Assembly: GCF_022179305.1 (NCBI RefSeq)
Contig: NZ_BPQP01000013.1
Coordinates: 1 to 64,000, forward strand
Length of the DNA stretch: 64,000 nucleotides
Reading direction: 5' to 3'
From: Methylobacterium iners
Lineage (GTDB): Bacteria > Pseudomonadota > Alphaproteobacteria > Rhizobiales > Beijerinckiaceae
Shown: piece by piece, positions 1-8,254 of the stretch
How positions within the stretch are numbered: position 1 is the first letter of the stretch
How the letters are laid out: each line of letters starts with the position of its first letter
The notes under the pieces: generated by a model
Told to the model about the DNA's origin: nothing
The model's database searches: none
Seen by the model: the letters and a program-made list of their open reading frames with translations, nothing else
Translations under genes and position numbers: made by a program

Positions 1-426
1 CCCTCCCGCCCCAAGCCCACCCGGTCGGTCACCGGACAGACACCCTCAACTACCGGGCAGCGGGAGGGAGGGCGCAGCACGAGCGGGGAGGACATGCCCC
101 GCCGCCGCTTTCACCCTGGCGTGCGGGCGACAGCCTGCGGTGACCGCCCACAACGAGGCGGCACGCGAGAGAGCCTTGCAGCGGCCCGGGATGCAAGAGA
201 ACCGGGGTTCAGCGCTGGCGCAGGGCGAGGGCCGCCGACACACCGCGACGCGTGAGCAGTGCGGGCCGACACCCGTGCTGCGGGACGCCGGGGGACCGGC
301 ATGTACTGACAACTCAGGTGGTTCCGCGGCGTCCCGCGTCACCCCTCGCCAGCCATGCCTCCGGCGCTCGCAGCGCGCGGGGTCAGTCAGGCACGCCTGC
401 CATCCACCGGGGTCGCGCTCGACCCC
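1..426. other. Intergenic region, no gene recognised
   Basis: No reading frame here has a recognisable product; the short open frames on both strands look like GC-driven noise. The downstream end abuts the stop of the minus-strand CobW-family gene. A stretch around 285-300 slightly resembles a cobalamin-riboswitch B12 box, but the rest of the fold is not recognisable and no gene follows it on that strand. Confidence 0.5.
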
Positions 427-1404
427 TCAGGCCGCGCAGCCGAGAAATTCGCTACGGATCGCCTCCGCATCGAGCTTGCGCCCGATGAACACCACCCGCG
501 ACACCCGCGGCTCGTCGGCCTTCCACTCCGCCTGAAGGTCGCCGTCGAGGATCATGTGCACTCCTTGGAAGACGAAGCGGCGCGGCTCGTTGGGGAAGGC
601 GACGATGCCCTTGCAGCGCAGGATGTCCGGCCCCTGAACCTGGGTCAGGTTCGAGATCCAGGGCAGAAATTTCTCCGGGTCCACGGGTCCGTCGATCCGG
701 GCGGCGATCGACTGGATGTCGCCGTCGTGATGGTGATGGTGCCCTTCCTCCAGGAAGTCGGGCTCGACGTCGAGGATGCGGCCGAGATCGAAGGCGTTGC
801 GGTCGAGCACCGCGTCCAGCGGCACGGCGCAGCGCTCGGTGCGATGAACCTTGGCATAGGGATTGATCGCGCGGATCTGCGCTTCGACGCGGTCGAGGTC
901 CTCGCCTCGGACGAGGTCTGCCTTGTTGAGGAGGATGACGTCGGCGAAGGCGATCTGGTTCTTCGCCTCCGGCGCGTCGCCGAGGCGGTCGGAGAGCCAC
1001 TTGGCGTCGGCCACGGTGACGATGGCGTCGAGGCGGGCGGCGTCCCCGACATCCTGGTCGACGAAGAAGGTCTGGGCAACGGGGGCCGGGTCGGCGAGGC
1101 CCGTCGTCTCGACGATGATCGCGTCGAACTTGCCCTTGCGCTTCATCAACCCGTCCATGATCCGGATGAGGTCGCCGCGGACGGTGCAGCAGACGCAGCC
1201 GTTGTTCATCTCGAACACTTCCTCGTCGGCGCCCACCACGAGGTCGTTGTCGATGCCGATCTCCCCGAACTCGTTGACGATCACGGCGTAGCGCTTGCCG
1301 TGGTTCTCGGTGAGGATGCGGTTCAGGAGCGTGGTCTTGCCGGCCCCGAGATAACCGGTGAGCAGGGTGACGGGGATTTTTTGAAGCGCGGCGCTGTCGG
1401 ACAT
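427..1404 (-). CDS. CobW/COG0523-family GTP-binding metal chaperone
   Basis: A 325-residue G3E GTPase. The P-loop GYLGAGKT lies at residues 17-24, the family metal-binding CxCC motif (Cys70-Val-Cys72-Cys73) follows, and a histidine run (five His) sits near residue 222, before the CobW C-terminal domain. COG0523 proteins use GTP hydrolysis to load metals, usually zinc, sometimes cobalt or the iron of nitrile hydratase, into client proteins. The His run and CxCC favour zinc or a similar ion, but the sequence does not fix the metal. No cobalamin synthesis genes are adjacent, so the name cobW is not used. The gene stands alone on the minus strand with a 13-bp palindrome 38 bp upstream of its ATG that could be an operator. 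Confidence 0.9.
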   Translation of the reverse strand: MSDSAALQKIPVTLLTGYLGAGKTTLLNRILTENHGKRYAVIVNEFGEIGIDNDLVVGADEEVFEMNNGCVCCTVRGDLIRIMDGLMKRKGKFDAIIVETTGLADPAPVAQTFFVDQDVGDAARLDAIVTVADAKWLSDRLGDAPEAKNQIAFADVILLNKADLVRGEDLDRVEAQIRAINPYAKVHRTERCAVPLDAVLDRNAFDLGRILDVEPDFLEEGHHHHHDGDIQSIAARIDGPVDPEKFLPWISNLTQVQGPDILRCKGIVAFPNEPRRFVFQGVHMILDGDLQAEWKADEPRVSRVVFIGRKLDAEAIRSEFLGCAA

Positions 1405-1441
1405 CGGGACTCTTTGCGGTTCGTGCGTGTTGCGACCTCAT

Positions 1442-1454
1442 ATCGTGTCACGAT
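1442..1454. promoter_or_regulatory. 13-bp palindrome upstream of the CobW-family gene
   Basis: ATCGTG-T-CACGAT is a perfect inverted repeat with a one-base centre, about 38 bp upstream of the minus-strand start. This is a typical operator position. It does not resemble the Zur palindrome I know for alphaproteobacteria, so the regulator is unknown. Confidence 0.3.
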
Positions 1455-1562
1455 CCTGACGTGGAAAGGCGTCCGCGCGGCGTGCATGACGTTGAGCCGA
1501 GCGCGCGATCGGACGGATCGGTCGGCCAATCGTGATCAGTCGACACGGATGACACCAACACA

Positions 1563-1676
1563 GTCATTCCGGGGCGCCGAAAGGCGAACCCGGAATCCAG
1601 AGCCGCCTTCGGCGCCTCAGTTCGCACAGGTCGCGGTTATGGATCCCGGGTTCTGCTGCGCAGCCCCGGGATGACG
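1563..1676. repeat. Dispersed palindromic repeat (REP/mosaic type)
   Basis: The left arm (1563-1599) and right arm (1640-1676) are imperfect inverted copies of one another. Both carry the core GTCAT-Y-CCGGGGC on the outside and GAACCCGG-R-ATCCA on the inside, separated by a GC-rich centre. A second element with the same left arm starts at 63947. Rhizobiales genomes carry many such intergenic palindromes. The element sits between the CobW gene and the PQQ-associated set and contains no coding sequence. Confidence 0.8.
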
Positions 1677-1806
1677 CGTCTGGGGCGATGATCGATGAGC
1701 CAACTCTACAAGCCTTCGTCCTGAACTCGGATCTGCGACGCGGCGCCCTTGACGCCCGGACACTGCGACCTCTCTCTAGATGTAATAAAATTCGGGAGGA
1801 TCGCGC

Positions 1807-2763
1807 ATGCCGGCCGCTGCCGTCGGTGGAGGGGGTTGGCGGCCGAGCCGGCGCGCGGCTCTGTTCGGGGGCCTCTGCTTGTGCTGCCTGCCGAGCTTGA
1901 GCCGCAGCGCCGAGGCCTTCGCGATGGACGAGGTCGGCCCCGGCGTCTTCGTCCGGCGCGGACCCGACGCGGAGGCGACGGCGGAGAACAACGACGCCAT
2001 CGCCAATATCGGCTTCATCGTCGGCACGGAGGGCGTCCTCGTCACGGAATCCGGCGGCAGCCTCGCGGACGGCCGCTGGCTGCGGGCGGAGATTCGGAAG
2101 CGCACGGACAAGCCGATCCGCTACGTCGTGCTCAGCCATGTCCATCCGGACCATTGCTTTGGTGCCGCCGCCTTCGCGGAGGACAGGCCGGTCTTCGTCG
2201 GGCACAGGGATCTGCGCGGCGCCCTCGATGCGCGGGGCGCGTTCTACAGGACCCGCCTCGTCGAGATCCTCGGCGAGGAGAGGACCGGCACGGTCGTCTA
2301 TCCGACGCTGGAGGTGCGGGACGAGGCCGAGATCGATCTCGGTGGCCGCAAATTGCGCTTCACCGCGCATGGCGTCGCCCACACGAATTGCGACCTCTCG
2401 ATGCTCGACACGGGCAGCGGCCTCCTCTTCCCGGCCGACCTCCTCTTCGTCGGCCGCGTGCCCTCCCTCGACGGCAGCCTGATCGGCTGGCTCAAGGAGA
2501 TCGAGCGTCTCAAGGGCATGGGCGCGAGCCGCGCCGTTCCCGGCCACGGCCCGACGAGCGTCGAGCTTGCCGCGGGCCTCGCGGATCTTGGGCGTTACCT
2601 TTCACGTCTGCGCGACGAAACCCGCAAAGCGATCGCCGCCGACCTGCCGATCGATAAGGCCGTGTCGACGGTGGCCGGGGATGAACGTGGTAACTGGTCG
2701 TTATTTGACCTATACAATGGCCGGAACGTCACTCAGGCCTACAAGGAGCTCGAGTGGGAATGA
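1807..2763 (+). CDS. Quinoprotein relay-type zinc metallohydrolase (MBL fold)
   Basis: A 318-residue metallo-beta-lactamase-fold protein. The N-terminus carries a twin-arginine-like export signal (Arg15-Arg16, then a short hydrophobic stretch), so the product is probably periplasmic. The zinc motif HVHPDH is at residues 111-116, and later His and Asp ligands (in HGVAHTNCDLSMLD) are present. It matches the SoxH-related family found next to PQQ-dependent alcohol dehydrogenases. The substrate is unknown; a role in a periplasmic electron or sulfur relay is inferred from family context. The ATG is preceded by GGGAGGA. Its stop overlaps the start region of the next gene, which indicates an operon. 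Confidence 0.85.
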   Translation: MPAAAVGGGGWRPSRRAALFGGLCLCCLPSLSRSAEAFAMDEVGPGVFVRRGPDAEATAENNDAIANIGFIVGTEGVLVTESGGSLADGRWLRAEIRKRTDKPIRYVVLSHVHPDHCFGAAAFAEDRPVFVGHRDLRGALDARGAFYRTRLVEILGEERTGTVVYPTLEVRDEAEIDLGGRKLRFTAHGVAHTNCDLSMLDTGSGLLFPADLLFVGRVPSLDGSLIGWLKEIERLKGMGASRAVPGHGPTSVELAAGLADLGRYLSRLRDETRKAIAADLPIDKAVSTVAGDERGNWSLFDLYNGRNVTQAYKELEWE

Positions 2764-2786
2764 ACGGCCACGCCGGGAGAAACGCC

Positions 2787-3605
2787 ATGAAGCCCTTCGC
2801 CCTCGCCCTCGCGCTCTCCCTCTCGGCGGGAGCGATCTCGGCGGGCGCGGCCCATGCCGCAGGCGCCTCGGACACCGACGAGGAGCGCGCCGCGCGCTGG
2901 CGGGAGATCCAGACCTCGATCTTCGGCGACCGCAAGGTCGAGACGACCGACGCCCTGATCAAGGTCGATGCGCCGGTCCGCGCCATGGACGCGGCCCTCG
3001 TCCCGATCACCCTGACGATGCCGGAGAAGGACAGGATCGCGGCCGTCCACCTCATCATCGACGACAACCCGTCGCCCTACGCCGCCCAGGTCACCTTCGG
3101 CCCGGCCGCCGATCCGGGCGAGCTCAAGCTGCGCGTGCGGGTGAACAACTACACGAACGTCCACGCCGTCGCGGAGACGAAGGACGGCAAGCTGTTCGAG
3201 ACGACGAAGTTCGTGAAGGCCTCGGGCGGCTGCTCGGCCCCCATGGGCATGAGCGACGAGGAGGCGATGAAGGGCATGGGCGATATGCGCCTGAAATTCG
3301 CCGGCGAGCCGCAGGGCGGCAAGCCGATGGAGGCGACGCTGATGATCCGGCATCCGAACTTCAGCGGCATGCAGATGAACCAGCTCACCCGCGAATACAC
3401 GCCGGCCCGCTACATCCAGAGGGTCGAGGTCTCCTACGGCGCGAAGAACGTCCTCACGCTGACGGGCGACATCTCGATCTCCTCCAATCCGGTGATCAAC
3501 TTCGCTTTCCTGCCAGAGGGCAAGGGGCCGATCCGGGTCGTGGCCTCCGACAACCAGAACGGCCGCTGGGAGCAGAGCTTCGACGCGCCGTCGCCGAGCA
3601 ACTGA
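2787..3605 (+). CDS. Quinoprotein dehydrogenase-associated SoxYZ-like carrier
   Basis: A 272-residue secreted protein with an Ala-rich signal peptide ending near residue 25. A SoxY-like half is followed by a SoxZ-like half (about residues 165-272). The SoxY swinging-arm cysteine appears to be Cys149 in the segment SGGCSAP; here it is internal, because the SoxZ part is fused behind it. The start at 2787 is preferred over an in-frame GTG at 2754 because it has GGGAGA seven bases upstream and opens directly into the signal peptide. It follows the metallohydrolase by 23 bases. The family is known from PQQ alcohol dehydrogenase loci; which thiol adduct it carries is not established. Confidence 0.85.
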   Translation: MKPFALALALSLSAGAISAGAAHAAGASDTDEERAARWREIQTSIFGDRKVETTDALIKVDAPVRAMDAALVPITLTMPEKDRIAAVHLIIDDNPSPYAAQVTFGPAADPGELKLRVRVNNYTNVHAVAETKDGKLFETTKFVKASGGCSAPMGMSDEEAMKGMGDMRLKFAGEPQGGKPMEATLMIRHPNFSGMQMNQLTREYTPARYIQRVEVSYGAKNVLTLTGDISISSNPVINFAFLPEGKGPIRVVASDNQNGRWEQSFDAPSPSN

Positions 3606-3611
3606 GCCTCC

Positions 3612-4199
3612 ATGCGCGGGAACGGGAGAACCTTCGCCGTCATCGCCGCCGCCCTGTTCCTCGCGGCGGCCAGTCCCGCCGATTCCCCCGTCAATGTGCC
3701 GGAGCCGGACGGGATCTGGACCGGCCCCCAGCGCGGCTACACGCCCGCGACCCTGCAGGGCGCGACCGTGCTCGACGGCGAGGCCCTCGACCGGCTTCTC
3801 GCGGCCGAGACACCGGTGCTCATCGACGTCTCGCTCGAGGACATGAAGCCGGCGGGCTTTCCCGCGGACAGGCCCTGGCTTCCCGCCCACCGCTCCATCC
3901 CCGGCAGCGTCTGGCTGCCGAACGCGGGGGCAGCCCCCATCGACCCCGCCTTCGAGGCCCTGTTCCACCAGCGCGTCGAGGCGCTGACCGAGGGTGACCG
4001 GAGCCGCGCCATCGTCACCTTCTGCCACCCCGAATGCTGGGGAAGCTGGAACGCGGCCAAGCGCCTGGTCCTGAAGGGCTACACCCGCGTGCACTGGTTT
4101 CCGCAGGGGATCGAGGGCTGGCAGGAGCGGCACGACACCACGGTGATCCGGCAGGATGCCGCCTGGGCCGCGCGAACGCGGGCCGAGGCGCAGCGCTGA
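3612..4199 (+). CDS. PQQ-catabolism-associated rhodanese-like protein (CxxxCW)
   Basis: A 195-residue protein with an N-terminal signal peptide (about residues 1-23) and a rhodanese-like fold. The expected active-site loop is replaced by Cys138-His-Pro-Glu-Cys142-Trp143, followed by GSWNAAKR. This is the hallmark of the family linked to PQQ-dependent alcohol oxidation. It could handle sulfane sulfur or a disulfide in the periplasm, but no reaction has been proven for the family as far as I know. It starts six bases after the SoxYZ-like gene and is certainly cotranscribed with it. Confidence 0.85.
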   Translation: MRGNGRTFAVIAAALFLAAASPADSPVNVPEPDGIWTGPQRGYTPATLQGATVLDGEALDRLLAAETPVLIDVSLEDMKPAGFPADRPWLPAHRSIPGSVWLPNAGAAPIDPAFEALFHQRVEALTEGDRSRAIVTFCHPECWGSWNAAKRLVLKGYTRVHWFPQGIEGWQERHDTTVIRQDAAWAARTRAEAQR

Positions 4200-4232
4200 A
4201 CCTGCCGCGAGAGCGATCGGATACCCCGCACC

Positions 4233-4616
4233 ATGCCAACGCGCCGCAGCTTCCTCCAAATGACGGCCGTGCTCGCGGCCGCCCTGCCGGGCCGCGCCGC
4301 GGCGGCCCCGTTCGACGAGGCGGCCTTCGAGGCGGCCCAGGCCGCGGGCAAACCGATCCTCGTCGAGGTCACCGCACCCTGGTGCCCCATCTGCAAGACG
4401 CAGGGACCCATCATCGCGAGGCTCAAGGCCGAGCCGCGCTTCAAGGACCTGCAGGTCTTCGAGATCGATTTCGACAGCCAGAAGGCCCTGTTGCGCCGGT
4501 TCGACGCCCGGATGCAGAGCACGCTCGTCGTCTTCAAAGGCCGCACCGAGGCCGGCCGTTCCGTGGGCGAGACGCAAGCCGAATGGATCGAGGCCCTCGT
4601 CGAGAAGGCGATCTAG
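4233..4616 (+). CDS. Thioredoxin-like periplasmic protein
   Basis: A short 127-residue thioredoxin-fold protein. A twin-arginine-type signal (TRRSFLQM at residues 3-10) precedes the fold, and the redox motif is Trp50-Cys51-Pro-Ile-Cys54. It is the last gene of the four-gene set, 33 bases after the rhodanese-like gene. It most plausibly reduces or transfers sulfur or disulfides to the SoxYZ-like carrier or the CxxxCW protein. That partnership is inferred from the operon and the shared periplasmic location. Confidence 0.8.
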   Translation: MPTRRSFLQMTAVLAAALPGRAAAAPFDEAAFEAAQAAGKPILVEVTAPWCPICKTQGPIIARLKAEPRFKDLQVFEIDFDSQKALLRRFDARMQSTLVVFKGRTEAGRSVGETQAEWIEALVEKAI

Positions 4617-4890
4617 CGGGCAAGCGTGACCATTGACACCGGTCGAGTTGTGGCAGAAAAAAGGCGGCCGGAGGCGGCCCGAGTTCTAGGGAGGAAACGC
4701 CCGACAAGGGCAGCGGAAGCCCGACGCCATCGCGCTTACCGCATGCAGGCCCCTCCGGCCGTTCCCCGCAGCCCTGCACGCGAGACGGGATTCCCTCCGG
4801 CAAACGCTGTATAAGCACCCAGGGTCGCGGTACCGCGCTTGAGCCTGGAAGGCCCTGGCGGGACCTGACGCACCCCTCGGGTGGAGAGCG
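4617..4890 (+). promoter_or_regulatory. Leader region between the PQQ-associated set and panB
   Basis: About 270 bases without a gene. A TTGACA hexamer is at 4633-4638. A hairpin GGCCG-GAGG-CGGCC follows an A-run near 4660, which would read as a small terminator on the minus strand. An unused strong Shine-Dalgarno-like AGGGAGGAAAC lies at about 4688-4698 with no start codon at the right distance. panB has its own site (GGTGGAGAG) just before its ATG. The unused site may be a relic of a lost gene. Confidence 0.35.
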
Positions 4891-5715
4891 ATGTCCCAAG
4901 TTGTCCAATCGCGCCGCTTCGTGGCGCTCGATCTCGCCAAGCGCAAGGCCGAAGGCCGCAAGATCATCGCGCTGACGGCCTACCACGCGCACACGGCGGG
5001 CATCCTCGATCCCCATTGCGACTTCATCCTCGTCGGGGATTCTCTCGGCATGGTGATGCACGGCATGGAATCGACCTTGCCGGTGACGCTGGAGATGATG
5101 ATCGTCCAGGCGCAGGCGGTGATGCGCGGGACCCAGCGGGCGCTCATCGTCGTCGACATGCCCTTCGGCTCCTACGAGGCGAGCCGCGAGCAGGCCTTCC
5201 TCAACGCCGCCCGGGTCCTCAAGGAGACCGGCGCCGGCGCCATCAAGATGGAGGGCGGCGCGCGCTTCGCCGAGACCGTGGCCTTCCTCACCGAGCGCGG
5301 CGTGCCGGTGATGGGCCATATCGGCCTCACCCCCCAATCCGTGAACACCATGGGCGGGTTCAAGGTGCAGGGCCGCAGCGGCGAGAGCGAGCGCCGGCTG
5401 ATGGAGGATGCCCGCGCCATCAACGACGCGGGCGCCTTCGCCATCGTGATGGAGGGCATCGTCGAGCCGGTGGCGCGCGCCATCGCGACGAACGCCGCCA
5501 TCACCACGCCGACCATCGGCATCGGCGCCTCCGCCCATTGCGACGGTCAGATCCTCGTCCTCGAGGACATGCTGGGCCTGAGCGACCGGGCCCCGAAATT
5601 CGTCAAGCGCTTCGGCAGCCTGCGCGCTCATATCGAGGCCGCCGTGCAGGACTACGTGGACGACGTCCGCAGCGGCCGCTTCCCGGCCGAGGAGCACACC
5701 TACCGGCCGCTGTGA
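4891..5715 (+). CDS. panB: 3-methyl-2-oxobutanoate hydroxymethyltransferase
   Basis: A 274-residue ketopantoate hydroxymethyltransferase of usual family length. It transfers a hydroxymethyl group from 5,10-methylene-tetrahydrofolate to 2-oxoisovalerate, the first committed step to pantothenate and CoA. Family motifs are evident: [11 protein letters not shown] for the metal and substrate site, KMEGG, and [11 protein letters not shown]. panC is not adjacent. The gene ends four bases before the convergent stop of the TonB receptor, so the two genes share almost no terminator space. Confidence 0.95.
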   Translation: MSQVVQSRRFVALDLAKRKAEGRKIIALTAYHAHTAGILDPHCDFILVGDSLGMVMHGMESTLPVTLEMMIVQAQAVMRGTQRALIVVDMPFGSYEASREQAFLNAARVLKETGAGAIKMEGGARFAETVAFLTERGVPVMGHIGLTPQSVNTMGGFKVQGRSGESERRLMEDARAINDAGAFAIVMEGIVEPVARAIATNAAITTPTIGIGASAHCDGQILVLEDMLGLSDRAPKFVKRFGSLRAHIEAAVQDYVDDVRSGRFPAEEHTYRPL

Positions 5716-5719
5716 TGCC

Positions 5720-7918
5720 TCACCACCGGTAGCCGATGCTCGCCACGATCTTGCGCTGCGTGCCGTAGAAGCAGGCCGTGGCCGACGAGCAGGACGAGAC
5801 GAAGCGGCGGTCGCCCACGTTCTGGATGTTCACGGCCGCCCGCCATCCCTCCCACTGGTAGTGCACCGCCGCGTCGAAGGTGACGTATTCGGGCACGACC
5901 AGGGTATTGGCGACGTCGGCGTAGGAGCGCCCGACGTAGTTCACGCCGCCGCCGAAACCGAAGCCTTTCCAGTCGCCGACGGGGATCGTGTAGTCCATCC
6001 AGAGCGAGGCGAAGGTCTCCGGGATGCCGACCGGAATCTTGCCGAGGTCGAGGCTCGTCCCCTTGATCGTGCGCAGGCCGTAGATCGTATACGAGGCGAT
6101 GAGGTCGAGGCCCTCGGCAAGGCTCGTGGTCGCCGAGGCCTCGAAGCCGCGCGAGCGCACCTTGCCGATCTGCAGATTGTTGAAGACGAAATTCGGGTCC
6201 GGGGTCAACACGTTCGAGCGCACGAGGTCGAAGGCCGCCACGGTGAAGAGGGTGTTCCAGCCCGCGGGCTGGAACTTGGCACCGACCTCGACCTGCTCGC
6301 CCTCGTCCGGCTTGAATGCCCGGTTGTTCCCGTCGACGCCCGGCGTCGGGTTGAACGAGCTCCCGTAGGTGACGTAGGGCGCGAAGCCACTGTCGAAGTT
6401 GTAGATCAGGCCGAGCCGGCCGGTGAAGGCGCTCGGGCTGGAGACCGTGTTCGTGCCGGTGAGCTTGTCCTGCACGTCGTTGGTGACGAAGTCCTGGCGC
6501 CCGCCGACGAGGAAGGTGAGGCGGTCGGTCAGCGCGACCTGGTCCTGGACGTAGAGGCCGATTTGCTGGAGCTGCTGGTTGACCACGCGATAGGGCGTCG
6601 GTGTCGCGCTCGGCTGCCCGTAGCGTGGGGACAGGATGCTGAGCGGCGGCACGGGGAAGTTCGTCGGGAACGGCGTCGCCGATTGCGTGTCCGTGAGGCT
6701 GTAGCGCTTGTAGTCGACGCCCATCAGCAGGGTGTGGCCGAACAGGCCGTCGCTGAACCGCGCCTGCGCCTGGTTGTCGACGGTGAACAGGCCCGCGCGC
6801 GGCGTCGTGAGGAAGCCGTAGCGGGCGAGCTGCGTCTGGGCCGCGTCGGCATAGCCGTTGGCGACGTAGCGGCGGTCGGTCACCTCCGTGAAGGAGAAGC
6901 GGAAGTTCTGGCGCAGGGTCCAGACGTCGTCGAGCTGATGCTCGAACTCGTAGCCGAGATTGGCCTGGTTGCGGGCGTAGCGGTCGACCAGCGGGTCGCT
7001 GGCATTGAGCCGCCGGTCGATGCGCAGGCCCGCGATGTTGGGACGCGCGGTACCGGAATAGGGCAGGAACTGGCCGGCACCGCCGGTATCGTCGCGCTGG
7101 AAGCTCGTCAGCACCGTGAAGGTGGTGGCGCCGTCCGGCCGGTAGGTGAAGGCGGGCGCGATGTAGTAGCGATCCTCCGGCGCGAAGCGCACCTGGGCAT
7201 CCCCGTTCTGGACGCGGCCGGTCAGCCGGTAAAGCCATTGTCCGGACGGGTCGACCGGACCGCCGACGTCGAAGCCGGTGAAGACCTGATTGAAGGAGCC
7301 GCCGCCGACCTCGACGAAGCGGAGCGGAACGTCGGTCGGCCGCTTGGAGACGATGTTGACGAGGCCGCCCACGGGGCTGCCGCCGAACAGGGTCGCGGCC
7401 GGCCCGCGCAGCACCTCGATGCGCTCGGCGCCGAACGGGTCGATCCGGAAATTCGCGAAGGAGGTCTGGAAGAGCTGCAGCCCGTCGCGGAACAGCCCAG
7501 CCTCGGTCGCCGAGAAGCCCCGGATCAGGAACCAGTCGAGGCGGGTGTCGGGCCCGAACTGGTTGGCGTAGATGCCGGGCGTGTAGCGCACGGCCTCGGA
7601 CACGGTCTGCGAGCGCTGCGCCTCGATCTGCGTCGCACCGACGACGCTGATCGATTGCGGCGTGCGGATCAGCGGCGTGTCCGTCTTGGTGGCGGTCGCA
7701 CTTCGGCTGGCGACGTATCCCGCGACAGGGCCCCGCGCGGTCTCGGCTCGAGGCTGACCACCGACACCCTCCACGCTCAGGGTGTCGAGGGTGACGCTGT
7801 CGACGGCGCGCGACCGCCGCGCAGCTTCCTGCGCGCGGACCTCCGGCGCGAGGCCGACGAGCGTGACGCTGACGAGCGAAGCGCCAAGGAGCGACTTGGC
7901 AAGGACGGGGACGGGCAT
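5720..7918 (-). CDS. TonB-dependent siderophore receptor
   Basis: A 732-residue outer-membrane receptor. A signal peptide of about 29 residues is followed by a short N-terminal extension, the plug domain (TPQSISVVGATQIEAQR, then the conserved LDWFLIRGF) and a 22-strand barrel that ends in the expected terminal aromatic residue (Tyr-Arg-Trp). The plug signature puts it in the ferric hydroxamate/FhuA-like family; the ligand cannot be read from sequence. No siderophore synthesis or ABC uptake genes are adjacent. An Irr-like iron-control box lies 69 bp upstream of the ATG, which fits iron-dependent expression. Confidence 0.92.
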   Translation of the reverse strand: MPVPVLAKSLLGASLVSVTLVGLAPEVRAQEAARRSRAVDSVTLDTLSVEGVGGQPRAETARGPVAGYVASRSATATKTDTPLIRTPQSISVVGATQIEAQRSQTVSEAVRYTPGIYANQFGPDTRLDWFLIRGFSATEAGLFRDGLQLFQTSFANFRIDPFGAERIEVLRGPAATLFGGSPVGGLVNIVSKRPTDVPLRFVEVGGGSFNQVFTGFDVGGPVDPSGQWLYRLTGRVQNGDAQVRFAPEDRYYIAPAFTYRPDGATTFTVLTSFQRDDTGGAGQFLPYSGTARPNIAGLRIDRRLNASDPLVDRYARNQANLGYEFEHQLDDVWTLRQNFRFSFTEVTDRRYVANGYADAAQTQLARYGFLTTPRAGLFTVDNQAQARFSDGLFGHTLLMGVDYKRYSLTDTQSATPFPTNFPVPPLSILSPRYGQPSATPTPYRVVNQQLQQIGLYVQDQVALTDRLTFLVGGRQDFVTNDVQDKLTGTNTVSSPSAFTGRLGLIYNFDSGFAPYVTYGSSFNPTPGVDGNNRAFKPDEGEQVEVGAKFQPAGWNTLFTVAAFDLVRSNVLTPDPNFVFNNLQIGKVRSRGFEASATTSLAEGLDLIASYTIYGLRTIKGTSLDLGKIPVGIPETFASLWMDYTIPVGDWKGFGFGGGVNYVGRSYADVANTLVVPEYVTFDAAVHYQWEGWRAAVNIQNVGDRRFVSSCSSATACFYGTQRKIVASIGYRW

Positions 7919-8254
7919 GGTGGAGCTCCTACAAACCGCGCAGGCGAACAGCCTCGCCCGAGAGGCGAGTTCGAGAAGCGGCGTTCTTTGGAATTATGCT
8001 AAACTATTGAGTTTCATAGCGTTTTCTGTCGGCTTGCTAACCCTTGACGGTTTGCGTAGCAAGCGTCGGCGCTGCGGACGAGCGGCTAGTGTTGCGCGAA
8101 TGGAACAAATTGGAGACCTTGACTCCGGTTGGCTGCTCGACCCGTGGGCTTCGTTCTCGATGCCTCTTCTCCGGGGCCGCGTGCCTGGCGTAAGCTGGCG
8201 TTAAGCCTTCACGGCGAATGGTGGGCCAGCGAATTGCAGGCTCTCGACCCGCCG
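7919..8254. promoter_or_regulatory. Divergent promoter region, TonB receptor / glycosyltransferase
   Basis: A 336-bp region, locally AT-rich around 7985-8050, that serves both directions. It contains the Irr-like box at 7987-8003. An open frame extends upstream of the glycosyltransferase start to 8129, but its extra residues match nothing and the domain begins right after the ATG at 8255. Confidence 0.6.
7987..8003. promoter_or_regulatory. Irr-type iron-control element (ICE box) candidate
   Basis: TTTGGAATTATGCTAAA matches the Rhizobiales ICE consensus TTTAGAAT-N-ATTCTAAA at 14 of 16 defined positions and is itself an imperfect palindrome. It sits 69 bp upstream of the TonB receptor ATG. Irr is the haem-responsive Fur-family iron regulator of Rhizobiales. 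Binding here is inferred from sequence and position. Confidence 0.6.

Noticed and set aside
200-320. Partial resemblance to a cobalamin riboswitch (B12-box-like bases near 285-300)
   Set aside because: The other conserved riboswitch segments are not recognisable and no plus-strand gene follows; the CobW-family gene is on the opposite strand and ends, rather than starts, here.
8129-8254. Upstream extension of the glycosyltransferase reading frame
   Set aside because: The extra 42 residues match nothing, and the conserved domain starts directly after the ATG at 8255.
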